DNA of 64,000 bases from Brevundimonas sp. (GTDB taxonomy: Bacteria; Pseudomonadota; Alphaproteobacteria; Caulobacterales; Caulobacteraceae): NCBI GenBank assembly GCA_027531145.1, contig JAPZRF010000003.1:1-64000 (forward strand), in the 5' to 3' direction. The notes below the pieces were generated by a model that saw only the letters and a list, made by a program, of their open reading frames with translations, was not told the origin of the DNA and did not search any database. Made by a program: the position numbers and the translations under genes. Of this stretch, positions 45,538 to 54,271 are shown in pieces (position 1 is the first letter of the stretch; each line of letters starts with the position of its first letter).

Positions 45538-45828
45538 TTGTTTAATTCTCCCCTGAAACAGCTTCGCAAGTCCCTGTGGCTGACCGAAGTCCCCGACAAC
45601 ATCTCCGTCCCCGCGATCGGCGATGAACCTGCCAGCGTCATCCCCACCGAGAAGGCTACGGTGGACGAGATCGCGTTCGCCGAACTTGCCCTGAGCCGGG
45701 AAATCTCGGCGCTGAGCCGGGTCAGCTCTTCTCTCGCCGAGATCGTCAAACTTGCCCGCAAGCAGGGCGCCCGCGGCGTCGACAACGCTGTGACGGCGGC
45801 CGCGCGTGAACTGGGAGAGCGCAAATGA
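45538..45828 (+). CDS. hypothetical phage protein with TTG start
   Basis: A 96-residue protein. TTG 45538 has AGGAG 6-7 bases upstream, which supports the unusual start (FNSPLKQLRKSLWLTEVPDN). The C-terminal half is a helical coiled coil (AFAELALSREISALSRVSSS, LAEIVKLARKQG). It overlaps the ATPase start (ATGA). Function unknown; possibly a recombination or regulatory accessory. Confidence 0.72.
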   Translation: MFNSPLKQLRKSLWLTEVPDNISVPAIGDEPASVIPTEKATVDEIAFAELALSREISALSRVSSSLAEIVKLARKQGARGVDNAVTAAARELGERK

Positions 45829-46715
45829 CCGCGCCCTTCAACGCCCAGCCCCTGCAGATCATCACCGCCGATCAGCGCATGAAGGAGCGACGCGGGATCA
45901 AGGGCGTGCTGACCGGCATCTCCGGTATCGGCAAGACCTCGCAGCTCTGGACCCTCAACCCGCAGACCACGCTGTTCCTGAACCTGGAGGCTGGTGAACT
46001 GGCCGTCCAGGGCTGGCCCGGCGACGAGATCCGCATCCGCGACTGGGAACGGGCCCGGGATCTGGCCTGCTGGATCGGCGGTGCCAATCCGGCGATGCGC
46101 GACGACCAGAGCTACAGCCGCTCGGACTATGCGCGGGTCTGCAACACCTTCGGCCCGCCGACCCTGCTCGACAAGTACGAGACCATCTTCGTGGACTCGA
46201 TCACGGTGGCGTCGCGACTTTGCCTGCAGTGGTCAAAGGGCCAGCCGCAGGCGATGTCCGACCGCAGCGGCAAGACCGACATGCGCGGCGCCTACGGTCT
46301 GCTCGGTCAGGAAATGATCGGCTGGCTGACCCACCTGCAGCACACGCCGGACAAGAATGTCTGGCTCGTCGGTCTGCTCGACAAGCGGCTGGATGACTTC
46401 AACCGGCCGTTCTTCTCGCTGCAGATCGAGGGCGCCAAGACCGGCCTCGAGCTGCCCGGGATCGTCGATGAAATCCTGACGCTGGCCGACATCCGGCCTG
46501 CCGAGGGCGCCCCGTATCGGGCGTTCGTCTGCACGACCCTCAATGAGTTCGGCTTCCCCGCCAAGGACCGGTCCGGCCGTTTGGCCTCCGTCGAGCCGGC
46601 CCATCTGGGCCGCCTGATGGAGAAAATCCGCGGCCCGCTCGCCGACAGCTCGGTCGCCCGCCTGAACTTCGAACTGCCCGCGGCAGTCCCCACCACGCCG
46701 AATACCGGAGCCTAA
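45825..46715 (+). CDS. Sak4-like ATP-binding recombination protein
   Basis: A 296-residue RecA-fold ATPase of the phage AAA_24/Sak4 type. Walker A GISGIGKTSQ lies at about 31-40 and ETIFVDSITVASRLCLQW (Walker B) at about 121-138. The gene is followed by a putative ssDNA-binding protein and a helicase, the usual context for Sak4-mediated annealing. It overlaps the previous stop by 4 bases. Confidence 0.82.
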   Translation: MTAPFNAQPLQIITADQRMKERRGIKGVLTGISGIGKTSQLWTLNPQTTLFLNLEAGELAVQGWPGDEIRIRDWERARDLACWIGGANPAMRDDQSYSRSDYARVCNTFGPPTLLDKYETIFVDSITVASRLCLQWSKGQPQAMSDRSGKTDMRGAYGLLGQEMIGWLTHLQHTPDKNVWLVGLLDKRLDDFNRPFFSLQIEGAKTGLELPGIVDEILTLADIRPAEGAPYRAFVCTTLNEFGFPAKDRSGRLASVEPAHLGRLMEKIRGPLADSSVARLNFELPAAVPTTPNTGA

Positions 46716-46719
46716 ACCC

Positions 46720-47325
46720 ATGACCAATATCGACTTCAACACAGCCGACACGCAGGACTCTGCCTTCGCGCTCATCCCGGCCAACACGCTGGCCAAGGTC
46801 TATCTGACGATCCGTCCCGGCGGGGCAGGCCCCGAAGGGTGGCTGACCCAGAGCAAGACCAGCGAGGCCCTCTATCTCAACACCGAGGCGGTGATTGAGG
46901 ACGGGCCCCATGCCCGCCGCCGTATCTACACCCGCATCGGCTTTCGCGGCCGCAATGGCAGCGACGGCGGTGAGGACACCTATGCCAACCGCGGCCGGGC
47001 TCTGATCCGGGGCATCCTGGAATCCGCCCGCGGTGTTCGGGCAGACGACACCTCTGACCGTGCCCGCGCGGCCCGCACCATCCATAGCCTCGGTGAACTC
47101 AGCGGCCTGACCGTGGCCGTGAAGCTGGGCGTCGACCGGGACCGCAACAATCCCCAGGACGAAGGCCGCAACGTCATTCTGGCGGCCATCGGCCCCCAGC
47201 ATTCCGACTATGCACGGCTCATGGGCGCTGCGCCGGGTGCCGCATTCACGCCGACGGCTGCGCCCCAAGCTGCTGCTTCCCCCCAGTCTCCCTCGAACGG
47301 CAGCGCGCCGTTCTGGGCCCAGTAA
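46720..47325 (+). CDS. putative phage ssDNA-binding protein (DUF669-like)
   Basis: A 201-residue protein beginning TNIDFNTADTQDSAFALIPA. It has a beta-rich body (NTLAKVYLTIRPGGAGPEGW, SGLTVAVKLGVDRDRNNPQD) and a low-complexity Ala/Pro/Gln C-terminal tail ending NGSAPFWAQ. The tail is acidic/aromatic-tipped like SSB tails. Location between the Sak4-like and helicase genes supports a role in recombination. Confidence 0.7.
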   Translation: MTNIDFNTADTQDSAFALIPANTLAKVYLTIRPGGAGPEGWLTQSKTSEALYLNTEAVIEDGPHARRRIYTRIGFRGRNGSDGGEDTYANRGRALIRGILESARGVRADDTSDRARAARTIHSLGELSGLTVAVKLGVDRDRNNPQDEGRNVILAAIGPQHSDYARLMGAAPGAAFTPTAAPQAAASPQSPSNGSAPFWAQ

Positions 47326-47337
47326 GGGAGCGGTTCG

Positions 47338-49020
47338 ATGATCCCCAGAGATTATCAGCAGGAGGCGGTGAAGGCCGCCCGGTCCAGGACGGCTGCCCAT
47401 GGCAACACCATCCTGATGCTGCCCACTGGCGCCGGCAAAACGGCCGTGGCCGGGTTCTATATCGGCGAGGAGGCGCAGGCGCAGCGGAACACCCGCACGC
47501 TGGTCCTTCAGCATACCGACGAGCTGATCGAGCAGAACCTCGCCTCGATCGGCGCCATCACCGGGTTGTCGACCTCCGTGGTCAAAGCCTCCCGGGATGA
47601 CTGGTCTGGCCGCATCGTCTTTGGCAGCGTCCAGACCCTTGCCCGGGCCAACCGTCGCCAGGCCCTTGGCCAGGTCTCTCACGTCATCATCGACGAGTGC
47701 CACCGGGCGGCGGCCGACAGCTACCAGAACATCATCGCCCACATCCGCGCGATCAATCCGGCGGTCAAACTGCTGGGACTGTCGGCTACCCCCAGCCGGG
47801 GTGACGGGCGCTCCCTGCGCAAGGTTTTCACCAACGTCGGCTACCAGCTGAAGATCGGGACTTTGATCGCCCGCGGCATGCTGGTTCCGCCGCGGACCTT
47901 CACCATCGGTCTGGGCATCGACGATGAACTGGCTGGCCTCGACGCCACCGCCGGCGACTTCGACATGCGCCAGGCCGACAAGGTGCTGAACCGGTCCGTC
48001 CTGAACGAGGCCGTGGTCGCCCACTGGAAGGAGCGTGCCGGCGATCGGCGCACGATTTTCTTCTGTTCGACCATCGCCCACGCCGAGGCGGTCGCCGCAT
48101 CCTTCATGGCAGCCGACGTAACCGCCGCCGTGGTCAGCGGCGACATGCCCGCCGACCACCGGGCTGACGTCATCGCCCGGTTCGACCGCGGCGAGATCCA
48201 GCTGCTGGTCAACTGCATGGTTCTGACCGAGGGCTTCGACAGCCAGCCGGTCGGCTGCATCGGCATCCTGCGGCCTATGCTACACAAGAGCACCTTCATC
48301 CAGGCTATCGGGCGCGGCCTGCGCAAGGTCGATCCGGAACGCTACCCCGGCATCATCAAGACCGATTGCATCGTGCTCGACTTCGCCGGGGCGGCGCTGC
48401 GCCATGGCAGCCTTGAACAGGAAATCAGCCTCGACAACGACGATCCGGAGCCGGGTCAGGCTCCCTACAAGTGCTGCCCGTCCTGTGAGGCGGAGGTGCC
48501 GCTGGGCGCCAGTGAATGTCCGATCTGCGGCTTCGGTTTCGAACGCCGGTCCTGCGCCAAGCGTGTGCTGACCGACTTCGACCTTATGGAGATCGACCTG
48601 TTGAACCAGTCCCCGTTCAAGTGGTGCGATCTGCACGGCGACGGCGCCTCGCTCATGGCCAGTGGGTTTGATGCCTGGGCAGGCGTATTCAGCGACGGCA
48701 CGCTCTGGCATGCGCTGGGGCGGCCCAAGCTCAAAGCGACGCGGGTCCTGGCGATCGGCACCCGGGTTCAGGCCTTGGCAGCCGCAGACGACTTCCTGCG
48801 GTCGACCGAGAGCAGCCAGGCTGCTGCCAAGAGCCGTGGCTGGATCAATGAGCCCGCCAGCACCAAGCAGATGGCCAAGCTGGCCGAGGCCGGCATCGGC
48901 GTCTCCGCGCTGGATTTTGGCTTCTCCAAGTACGACGCCAACTGCCGTCTCAATTTCCACTGGAACCGCGGTGCCATTGGGCGGCTGGTGAACGCTATGC
49001 AGACGAGGATGGCAGCATGA
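47338..49020 (+). CDS. DEAD/DEAH-box helicase
   Basis: A 560-residue SF2 helicase. Motif I LPTGAGKTAVAGF is at about 27-39, motif II VIIDECHRAA at about 116-125, LLGLSATPSRGDG at about 144 and QAIGRGLRKVDPERYPG (motif VI) at about 322. A zinc-finger-like part follows (CCPSCEAEVPLGASECPICG). The C-terminal half is of unknown fold. It probably remodels phage recombination or replication intermediates. It overlaps the next small gene (ATGA). Confidence 0.9.
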   Translation: MIPRDYQQEAVKAARSRTAAHGNTILMLPTGAGKTAVAGFYIGEEAQAQRNTRTLVLQHTDELIEQNLASIGAITGLSTSVVKASRDDWSGRIVFGSVQTLARANRRQALGQVSHVIIDECHRAAADSYQNIIAHIRAINPAVKLLGLSATPSRGDGRSLRKVFTNVGYQLKIGTLIARGMLVPPRTFTIGLGIDDELAGLDATAGDFDMRQADKVLNRSVLNEAVVAHWKERAGDRRTIFFCSTIAHAEAVAASFMAADVTAAVVSGDMPADHRADVIARFDRGEIQLLVNCMVLTEGFDSQPVGCIGILRPMLHKSTFIQAIGRGLRKVDPERYPGIIKTDCIVLDFAGAALRHGSLEQEISLDNDDPEPGQAPYKCCPSCEAEVPLGASECPICGFGFERRSCAKRVLTDFDLMEIDLLNQSPFKWCDLHGDGASLMASGFDAWAGVFSDGTLWHALGRPKLKATRVLAIGTRVQALAAADDFLRSTESSQAAAKSRGWINEPASTKQMAKLAEAGIGVSALDFGFSKYDANCRLNFHWNRGAIGRLVNAMQTRMAA

Positions 49021-49223
49021 GCCGGAGAAGCGGTATTGCGCCGGAACTGATTTCTACTGACGAGCGGCTGTCCGAGTTGGGTCGGATACTGGCGAGCGGC
49101 GTTCTGCGGATGCGCCAACAGTCCAGCAGTTTTTCTGACAGTGAAGGAGATAGTTCACTCGCATTCCTGCCCACCAAGAGCGGTGGTGTCCACCGGGCAG
49201 AGGCCCGAGTTGGAGGACAGTAA
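49017..49223 (+). CDS. small protein preceding DUF2924 cassette
   Basis: A 68-residue protein starting SRRSGIAPELISTDERLSEL, then GRILASGVLRMRQQSSSFSD. Small ORFs with DERLxELGxILAxGxLRxR are repeatedly seen immediately upstream of DUF2924 and serine-recombinase genes, so it is probably real. It overlaps the next start by one base (TAATG). Function unknown. Confidence 0.72.
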   Translation: MSRRSGIAPELISTDERLSELGRILASGVLRMRQQSSSFSDSEGDSSLAFLPTKSGGVHRAEARVGGQ

Positions 49224-49708
49224 TGCAAACAGAACGCGTAAGATCAGCAGCGCGACCCGAAGGTCAGCTGCTGGGGCGGCTCGCCGCCATGAAGGCCATG
49301 TCGGTGGTTGAACTGAAGGCGGAGTGGCAGAGCCTTATCGGCACGCCAGCGCCGAATAACAGCCGGCAGTTTCTGGAACATCGGCTCGCCTACAGGATTC
49401 AGGAGCTGGCCCTCGGTGGTCTCGGCGGGCCAGCGGCCAAGCTGCTCGACGCCCTGGCCGATGAGGTCGAGGGCAAGAAGGTCCGGCGCACGGTGATAAG
49501 CGATCCCCGCAACCCGGTCATCGGCACCCGGCTGGTGCGCGAATGGGATGGGGCGGAGCACGTGATCACCGTGCTCAAGGACGGGTTCGACTGGCAGGGA
49601 CGCCGCTACAAGTCCCTGTCGTCCATCGCCCGGGACATCACCGGCACCCGCTGGAACGGCTACCGCTTCTTTGGCTTGCGCGACATCAAGAGGGGCGAGC
49701 GACCATGA
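49223..49708 (+). CDS. DUF2924 domain-containing protein (second copy)
   Basis: A 161-residue DUF2924 protein starting ATG 49223. It has LAAMKAMSVVELKAEWQSLI near the N-terminus, LEHRLAYRIQELALGGLGGP, GTRLVREWDGAEHVITVLKD and a final WNGYRFFGL. It is the longer, fuller version of the copy at 1250-1675. It overlaps the recombinase start by 4 bases. Confidence 0.93.
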   Translation: MQTERVRSAARPEGQLLGRLAAMKAMSVVELKAEWQSLIGTPAPNNSRQFLEHRLAYRIQELALGGLGGPAAKLLDALADEVEGKKVRRTVISDPRNPVIGTRLVREWDGAEHVITVLKDGFDWQGRRYKSLSSIARDITGTRWNGYRFFGLRDIKRGERP

Positions 49709-51024
49709 CCGTCAACACCCCGATGCGCCGCCTGCGCTGCGCGGTCTACACCCGCAAGAGCTCCGAGGAGGGGCTCGACATGGAGTTCAACAGCCTCGAC
49801 GCCCAGCGCGAGGCCTGCGAGGCTTATATCACCAGCCAGAAGGCCGAAGGCTGGGTGCCGGTCCGCGACCGCTACGACGACGGCGGCTTCTCGGGCGGCA
49901 CCCTTGAACGGCCGGGCCTGAAGAACCTGCTGGCAGACATTGAGGCCGGGTTGGTCGACGTGATCGTGGTCTACAAGATCGACCGCCTGTCACGCTCGCT
50001 GATGGACTTCTCGCGGCTGGTCGAAGTGTTCGACAAGCATGGGGTGACCTTCGTCTCCATCACCCAGTCGTTCAACACCACCACCTCGATGGGCCGGCTG
50101 ACGCTGAACATCCTGCTGTCCTTCGCCCAGTTCGAGCGTGAGGTCACCGGCGAACGCATCCGCGACAAGATCGCAGCGTCGCGGCGCAAGGGCATGTGGA
50201 TGGGCGGCTTCGTGCCGATGGGCTACGACGTCGTGGGCCGCAAGCTGATCATCAATGAAACCGAGGCCCACGCCATCCGCGGGATGTTCGAACGGTTCGT
50301 CGAGCTGGGATCGGCTACGCTGCTGACCCGGGAACTGGTCGCCGCAGGTGCCCTGAACAAGCGCGGCAAGGCTATCGACAAGGGCTTCCTCTACAAAGCC
50401 CTGAACAACCGGGTGTACCTCGGCGAGGCCGTCCACAAAGGCACAAGCTATCCCGGCGAGCATCAGGCCATCATCGATCAGGCGCTCTGGGACAAGGTCA
50501 GGTCGGTGCTGGCGCAAAGCCCGCGCACCCGGGCAGGAAACACCAGGGCCAAGACGCCTGCGCTGCTGAAGGGTCTGATATTCACGGAGAAGGGCATCGC
50601 GATGACGCCGACCGTGTCGAAGAAGGGCAGCCGCCTTTATCGCTACTACACCTCGATGGACGCGATCCGGAACCGGGCGGGTGAGAACACCGAAACCTTC
50701 GTTCGGCTGCCGGCGGGAATGGTGGAGACCGCGGTCGTCCAGCAGATCCGGACCCTTCTGCTGACGCCTGAGGTCACGGCCCGGGCGATCGAGGCCGCAC
50801 AGCGCGAATGCCCCGAGATAGAACAGCCCGATGTGGTGGCGGCCCTGACGGGCTTTGACGCCTTGTGGGAGTCCCTGTTCCCGGCTGAGCAGGCGCGCAT
50901 CGCACGGTTGCTGGTCGAGCGCGTCACGGTCGGCAGCGACGGCATGGCCGTCGATCTGCGCACCGAGGGGCTTGGGTCGGTGGTCAGGGAGATGGTGACG
51001 CCACGCCGGGAGATGGCGGCATGA
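49705..51024 (+). CDS. serine recombinase / phage integrase (recombinase 2)
   Basis: A 439-residue recombinase; ATG 49705 overlaps the DUF2924 stop. The catalytic domain has VYTRKSSEEGL (nucleophile Ser) and VYKIDRLSRSL, QFEREVTGERIRDKIAASRR. A recombinase domain begins at WMGGFVPMGYDVVGRKL (about 165). Recombinase 1 is nearly identical through the catalytic core but longer. The C-terminal module of recombinase 1 is here a separate downstream gene. As the last-but-one gene of the phage arm and next to the chromosome, it is the best candidate integrase of the prophage. Confidence 0.93.
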   Translation: MTVNTPMRRLRCAVYTRKSSEEGLDMEFNSLDAQREACEAYITSQKAEGWVPVRDRYDDGGFSGGTLERPGLKNLLADIEAGLVDVIVVYKIDRLSRSLMDFSRLVEVFDKHGVTFVSITQSFNTTTSMGRLTLNILLSFAQFEREVTGERIRDKIAASRRKGMWMGGFVPMGYDVVGRKLIINETEAHAIRGMFERFVELGSATLLTRELVAAGALNKRGKAIDKGFLYKALNNRVYLGEAVHKGTSYPGEHQAIIDQALWDKVRSVLAQSPRTRAGNTRAKTPALLKGLIFTEKGIAMTPTVSKKGSRLYRYYTSMDAIRNRAGENTETFVRLPAGMVETAVVQQIRTLLLTPEVTARAIEAAQRECPEIEQPDVVAALTGFDALWESLFPAEQARIARLLVERVTVGSDGMAVDLRTEGLGSVVREMVTPRREMAA

Positions 51025-51416
51025 GCGTCGCGCCTACCACCATCAGAGTCATCATCCCGCTGGCCATCCGCAAGCGTAACGGCCGACCCAAGATCATGCC
51101 GCCGTCAAATCCGGTGGAGGCCAATGAGGCCGCTGTGGAGGCCCACGTGCTGCGGGCCGTCGCCAAGGCATGGAGCTGGCGGCGCAAGCTGCAGGCCGGA
51201 AAGGCCAGCACCAATTTCGACCTGGCCCACGCCGAAGATGTCTCCGACCGCTACATCGGCCGGATGATCAAGCTGGCCTATCTGGCCCCGGCTGTTCTCG
51301 AGAAACTGCTGGTACAACGATGCCCACTGGCGGTGTCGCTTAAGGACCTGACGGTCATTGCCGACCTGCCGTGGGCAGAGCAGGTTGCAGCCGCCTTCGG
51401 CTCTTCAGAAGCCTAA
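51021..51416 (+). CDS. separate C-terminal module of serine recombinase
   Basis: A 131-residue protein overlapping the recombinase stop (ATGA). The body (AVAKAWSWRRKLQAGKASTN, DRYIGRMIKLAYLAPAVLEK) aligns by eye with the last about 130 residues of recombinase 1 (QALIKALKTAHAIL, DLVRLAYLAPDVQLAFLEG). It therefore looks like a split-off domain that works with recombinase 2. A HTH-like arrangement suggests DNA contact. Confidence 0.82.
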   Translation: MSVAPTTIRVIIPLAIRKRNGRPKIMPPSNPVEANEAAVEAHVLRAVAKAWSWRRKLQAGKASTNFDLAHAEDVSDRYIGRMIKLAYLAPAVLEKLLVQRCPLAVSLKDLTVIADLPWAEQVAAAFGSSEA

Positions 51417-51758
51417 ATACCGCCTTGCAGGCTAGCGTTTGCCGTCCATGCGGACAGGCTAGGTGCGCCCAGAATTGCGCGCCAACACCTCCACCTCGGG
51501 TTCTCTAACTGCACATTCGAAGGAGTTTCTCCGGCGAACTGCCGAGCCAGAATATCGGCCAACCGACTGTAGAAAATAGCTATTTTTAATCCGAACGAAC
51601 GACAGTGAGGTTCGGGTGATCGGAGACAAACTGCGTTCAGAGACCGCTTTGGCCGATTACCCCAGTCTCCGGGGTTCGGACGGCATCCGAAAAATGGCGC
51701 GATTACTGGGGGCTTTGCGCCCCTGCGGTCGCCCGATTGCGGGTTCGCGAGAGGGGAC
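51417..51758. other. prophage-chromosome border region, no gene seen
   Basis: About 340 bases with no convincing ORF. It contains an AT-rich stretch (about 51565-51590, TAGAAAATAGCTATTTTTAAT) after the last recombinase-linked gene, then G+C-rich sequence leading into tRNA-Ser. One prophage attachment half-site is expected in this interval, but no partner repeat could be found by eye in the left part of the window. Confidence 0.45.
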
Positions 51759-51848
51759 TGGCGGACAGAGAGGGATTCGAACCCTCGATAGGCTTTCACC
51801 TATACACGCGTTCCAGGCGTGCGCCTTCAACCACTCGGCCACCTGTCC
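51759..51848 (-). tRNA. tRNA-Ser(GGA)
   Basis: A 90-base tRNA read on the minus strand with encoded CCA (51759-51761). The acceptor 5' strand GGACAGG pairs with TCTGTCC; the D-arm GGCCGAGTGG, anticodon loop with CTGGAAC (anticodon GGA), a long variable arm (TATAGGTGAAAGCCTATC) and GGTTCGAATCC T-arm are all present. The long variable arm is typical of serine tRNAs. It marks the start of ordinary chromosome. Confidence 0.95.
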
Positions 51849-51966
51849 GGACCCACCGCAGGCGGGAAGGGGTGCGAGATAGATCAACGGGGGCCGCGCG
51901 GCAAGCGGCCCTCTCGGCAAACGGCACCGGTGCCCCCATATGCCGGATCCGATGCGGAGACCCGCC

Positions 51967-52617
51967 ATGCCGAGCAAGATGACCCAGGCCCTGCCGACCG
52001 CCGACACTGCCCTGCCGGGCCGCGACACGTCGCTGAAGACCGACGAGCTTCATGTGGTCAGCGGCCGGCCGCTGCAGGGGCCCCATCCTGAGGGGTTCCA
52101 GACGGCGATCCTGGCCATGGGCTGCTTCTGGGGCGTGGAACGAGTGTTCTGGAAGCTGCCGGGCGTGTGGGTGACTTCGGTCGGCTACGCCGGCGGGATC
52201 ACGCCGAACCCGACCTATGAGGAAGTCTGCTCGGGCTGCACCGGCCACGCCGAGGTGGTGCAGGTGGTGTTTGACCCGGCGGCGACCAGCTACGGCGCGC
52301 TGCTCAAGGCCTTCTGGGAGAACCATGACCCGACCCAGGGCATGCGCCAGGGTAATGACGTGGGCACCCAGTACCGCTCGGCCATCTACGTCCTCGACGA
52401 GGCGCAGCGGACCGAGGCCGAGGCCTCGCGCGACGCCTACCAGGCGGCGCTGACGGCGGCGGGGCGGGGCGAAATCACGACCGAGATCGTGGACGCCGGC
52501 CCCTACTATTTCGCCGAGGACTATCACCAGGGCTATCTGGCCAAGAACCCGGGCGGCTATTGCGGTATCGGCGGCACCGGCGTGACCTGCCCGGTCGGGG
52601 TAAGCGTCGAGGTGTGA
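51967..52617 (+). CDS. msrA: peptide methionine sulfoxide reductase MsrA
   Basis: A 216-residue protein; ATG 51967 has GGAGA six bases upstream. The catalytic [11 protein letters not shown] is at about 52-62 (Cys 53), with the family blocks [50 protein letters not shown] and [12 protein letters not shown]. It reduces methionine-S-sulfoxide in proteins. The N-terminal extension (about 45 residues) is seen in alphaproteobacterial homologues. Confidence 0.95.
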   Translation: MPSKMTQALPTADTALPGRDTSLKTDELHVVSGRPLQGPHPEGFQTAILAMGCFWGVERVFWKLPGVWVTSVGYAGGITPNPTYEEVCSGCTGHAEVVQVVFDPAATSYGALLKAFWENHDPTQGMRQGNDVGTQYRSAIYVLDEAQRTEAEASRDAYQAALTAAGRGEITTEIVDAGPYYFAEDYHQGYLAKNPGGYCGIGGTGVTCPVGVSVEV

Positions 52618-52623
52618 GGCGGC

Positions 52624-53784
52624 TCAGCGTCGGCGCGTCAGCCAGAAGGACACGCCGTAGAGGTTGAGGCCGTCGGTCGGCCCGCGCATCAGCCGGGCGC
52701 GGGCCAGGGTCGCCGCCTCGGGGTCGCGGCAGGCCCACCAAGCGGGGAAGAGGATCTCCAGCGCATCGCCGTAGAGCAGGGCAGTGGCCAGCAGGTACTG
52801 CTCGTTCCACATGCGATGCAGATGGCCGGAAATATAGTCCTCCGGCAGGTAGATGTCGTGCATATGGACGATCACGCCGGGCTTGAGCCGCGGCAGGACC
52901 TCGAGGAAGAAGACGGTCACGTCCGAGCCCTGGAAGGCGCGGTGCGAACTGTCGAGGAACAGGATGTCGCCGGGCTCTAGGGTCTGGAACAGGGCCTGAT
53001 CAACGGTCTCGAGCGGGTGGCGGATGACCTCGTCGCACAGGGTGTCGATCTCGGCGCGCGGCTGGGGGTCGACCGAGATCAGCCGGGTCGGCAGGTCGTA
53101 GCGGCTGACGGCGCGGCGGGCGAACTTCGTCGAGAAGCCCGAGCCGATCTCGATGAAGCGCGCCGGACGGTGCGTCTTCAGCATGTGGGTCAGCAGCATG
53201 GCATCCAGCGGCGGGAACCAGCCATTGTTCCACATGGGGATCGGGGCGCTCAGGGCCGCTGTCCGCGGGACATCGCCGAAATCATCCGTGATCGCGCCCA
53301 TGTTCCGGATCTGATCCAGCCAGGCCGCACGGCCCGGCTCGATCAGGGCGGCCAGCTCCGGGTGGGGCGGCCAGTCGGCACCATAGCGGATGGTGACCTC
53401 GAACGGATAGTCGAACAGCTCGCAGCGGTGGCTATTCAGCTCGCTGGCGAAGGCGATCCTGGCCGGGAGCGGCGCGTCCGAGCCCCGGGCCCAGGCCTCG
53501 GCGGCCCCGAGCGGGTCGCCGGCGAGGATGCGCGCAGCCGCAAGGTCCCGGTGGAGAGCGTACAGGCCCGGCGCGGCGGCGGCAGCCTGTTCGATCAGCG
53601 TCAGTCCCTCTTGCGTTCGCCCGAGCATCGCGGCGGCCACGCCCTTGAGCCTCAGCGCGTTCGTGTGGCCTGGCGCGATGGCGAGGAGCATGTCGAACTG
53701 CTCCTCGGCGAGGTTTAGATGGCGGTCGCGCAGGCACCGGAGCCCGCGCATGAGAAGTGTGCGCTGAGGATCGGGTGCGGTCAT
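52624..53784 (-). CDS. TPR-containing class I SAM-dependent methyltransferase
   Basis: A 386-residue protein starting ATG 53784. Residues about 1-125 form TPR-like helices (MLLAIAPGHTNALRLKGVAA, LGRTQEGLTLIEQAAAAAPG). The C-terminal half is a Methyltransf_24-like fold with FIEIGSGFSTKFARRA (AdoMet-binding, about 221), LISVDPQPRAEIDTLCDEVI and DILFLDSSHRAFQGSDVTVF. The substrate is unknown; homologues act on small molecules or glycans. It converges on msrA with a 6-base gap. Confidence 0.85.
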   Translation of the reverse strand: MTAPDPQRTLLMRGLRCLRDRHLNLAEEQFDMLLAIAPGHTNALRLKGVAAAMLGRTQEGLTLIEQAAAAAPGLYALHRDLAAARILAGDPLGAAEAWARGSDAPLPARIAFASELNSHRCELFDYPFEVTIRYGADWPPHPELAALIEPGRAAWLDQIRNMGAITDDFGDVPRTAALSAPIPMWNNGWFPPLDAMLLTHMLKTHRPARFIEIGSGFSTKFARRAVSRYDLPTRLISVDPQPRAEIDTLCDEVIRHPLETVDQALFQTLEPGDILFLDSSHRAFQGSDVTVFFLEVLPRLKPGVIVHMHDIYLPEDYISGHLHRMWNEQYLLATALLYGDALEILFPAWWACRDPEAATLARARLMRGPTDGLNLYGVSFWLTRRR

Positions 53785-53827
53785 CGGGCCACCTGTGCCG
53801 CGGCGGTCAACCCGCCCGTGGCCCAGT

Positions 53828-54205
53828 CTAGATCGAGAAGCTGACGCCGCAACCGCAGGAGGAGGCCGCGTTCGGGTTGCCAACCACGAACCGGGCACCG
53901 ACCAGCTCATCGACGAAGGCGATCTCGGAGCCTTGCAGCAGGGGCAGGGAGACCGGGTCCACGGCGGCGGCCTGGCCGTCGCAGCGGACGATGACGTCGT
54001 CCGCGGCTGGCACCTCGATCAGCTCGAAACGGTACTGGAACCCCGAGCAGCCGCCGCCGTCGACGGCGACGCGAAGCAGCAGCGGCCGGCCCTCGGCCTC
54101 GGACAGGCGGGCGAGACGGCGCGCGGCGCTGTCGGCCAGGACCAGGCCATGGTCTGGCGCGGCCCGCCCGGCGATCTGGAAGCTTTGGGTTGGGGCGTCG
54201 CTCAC
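53828..54205 (-). CDS. erpA: A-type iron-sulfur carrier (ErpA/IscA/HesB family)
   Basis: A 125-residue protein with the three ligand cysteines: GGCSGFQYRF (Cys 53) and SSCGCGVSF (Cys 117 and 119). The N-terminal part is the HesB/IscA fold (LTDSAARRLARLSEAEGRPL). It delivers Fe-S clusters to apo-proteins. Position beside dgt is usual in Caulobacterales; the exact paralogue name is inferred. Confidence 0.88.
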   Translation of the reverse strand: MSDAPTQSFQIAGRAAPDHGLVLADSAARRLARLSEAEGRPLLLRVAVDGGGCSGFQYRFELIEVPAADDVIVRCDGQAAAVDPVSLPLLQGSEIAFVDELVGARFVVGNPNAASSCGCGVSFSI

Positions 54206-54271
54206 GCCGCCCTATATGGGCTGACGAGGGCCGGGCGAAAAGCCCCGGCGTGAACGAAAGCCCGGATCCGC

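Noticed and set aside
46540..48159. A 539-residue minus-strand open frame
   Set aside because: Antisense to the ssDNA-binding and helicase genes that have clear motifs; composition is that of a shadow frame.
51759..51848. tRNA-Ser as the prophage attachment site
   Set aside because: No repeat of the tRNA 3' end was found on the left side, and the nearby integrase is a serine recombinase, which rarely uses tRNA genes.
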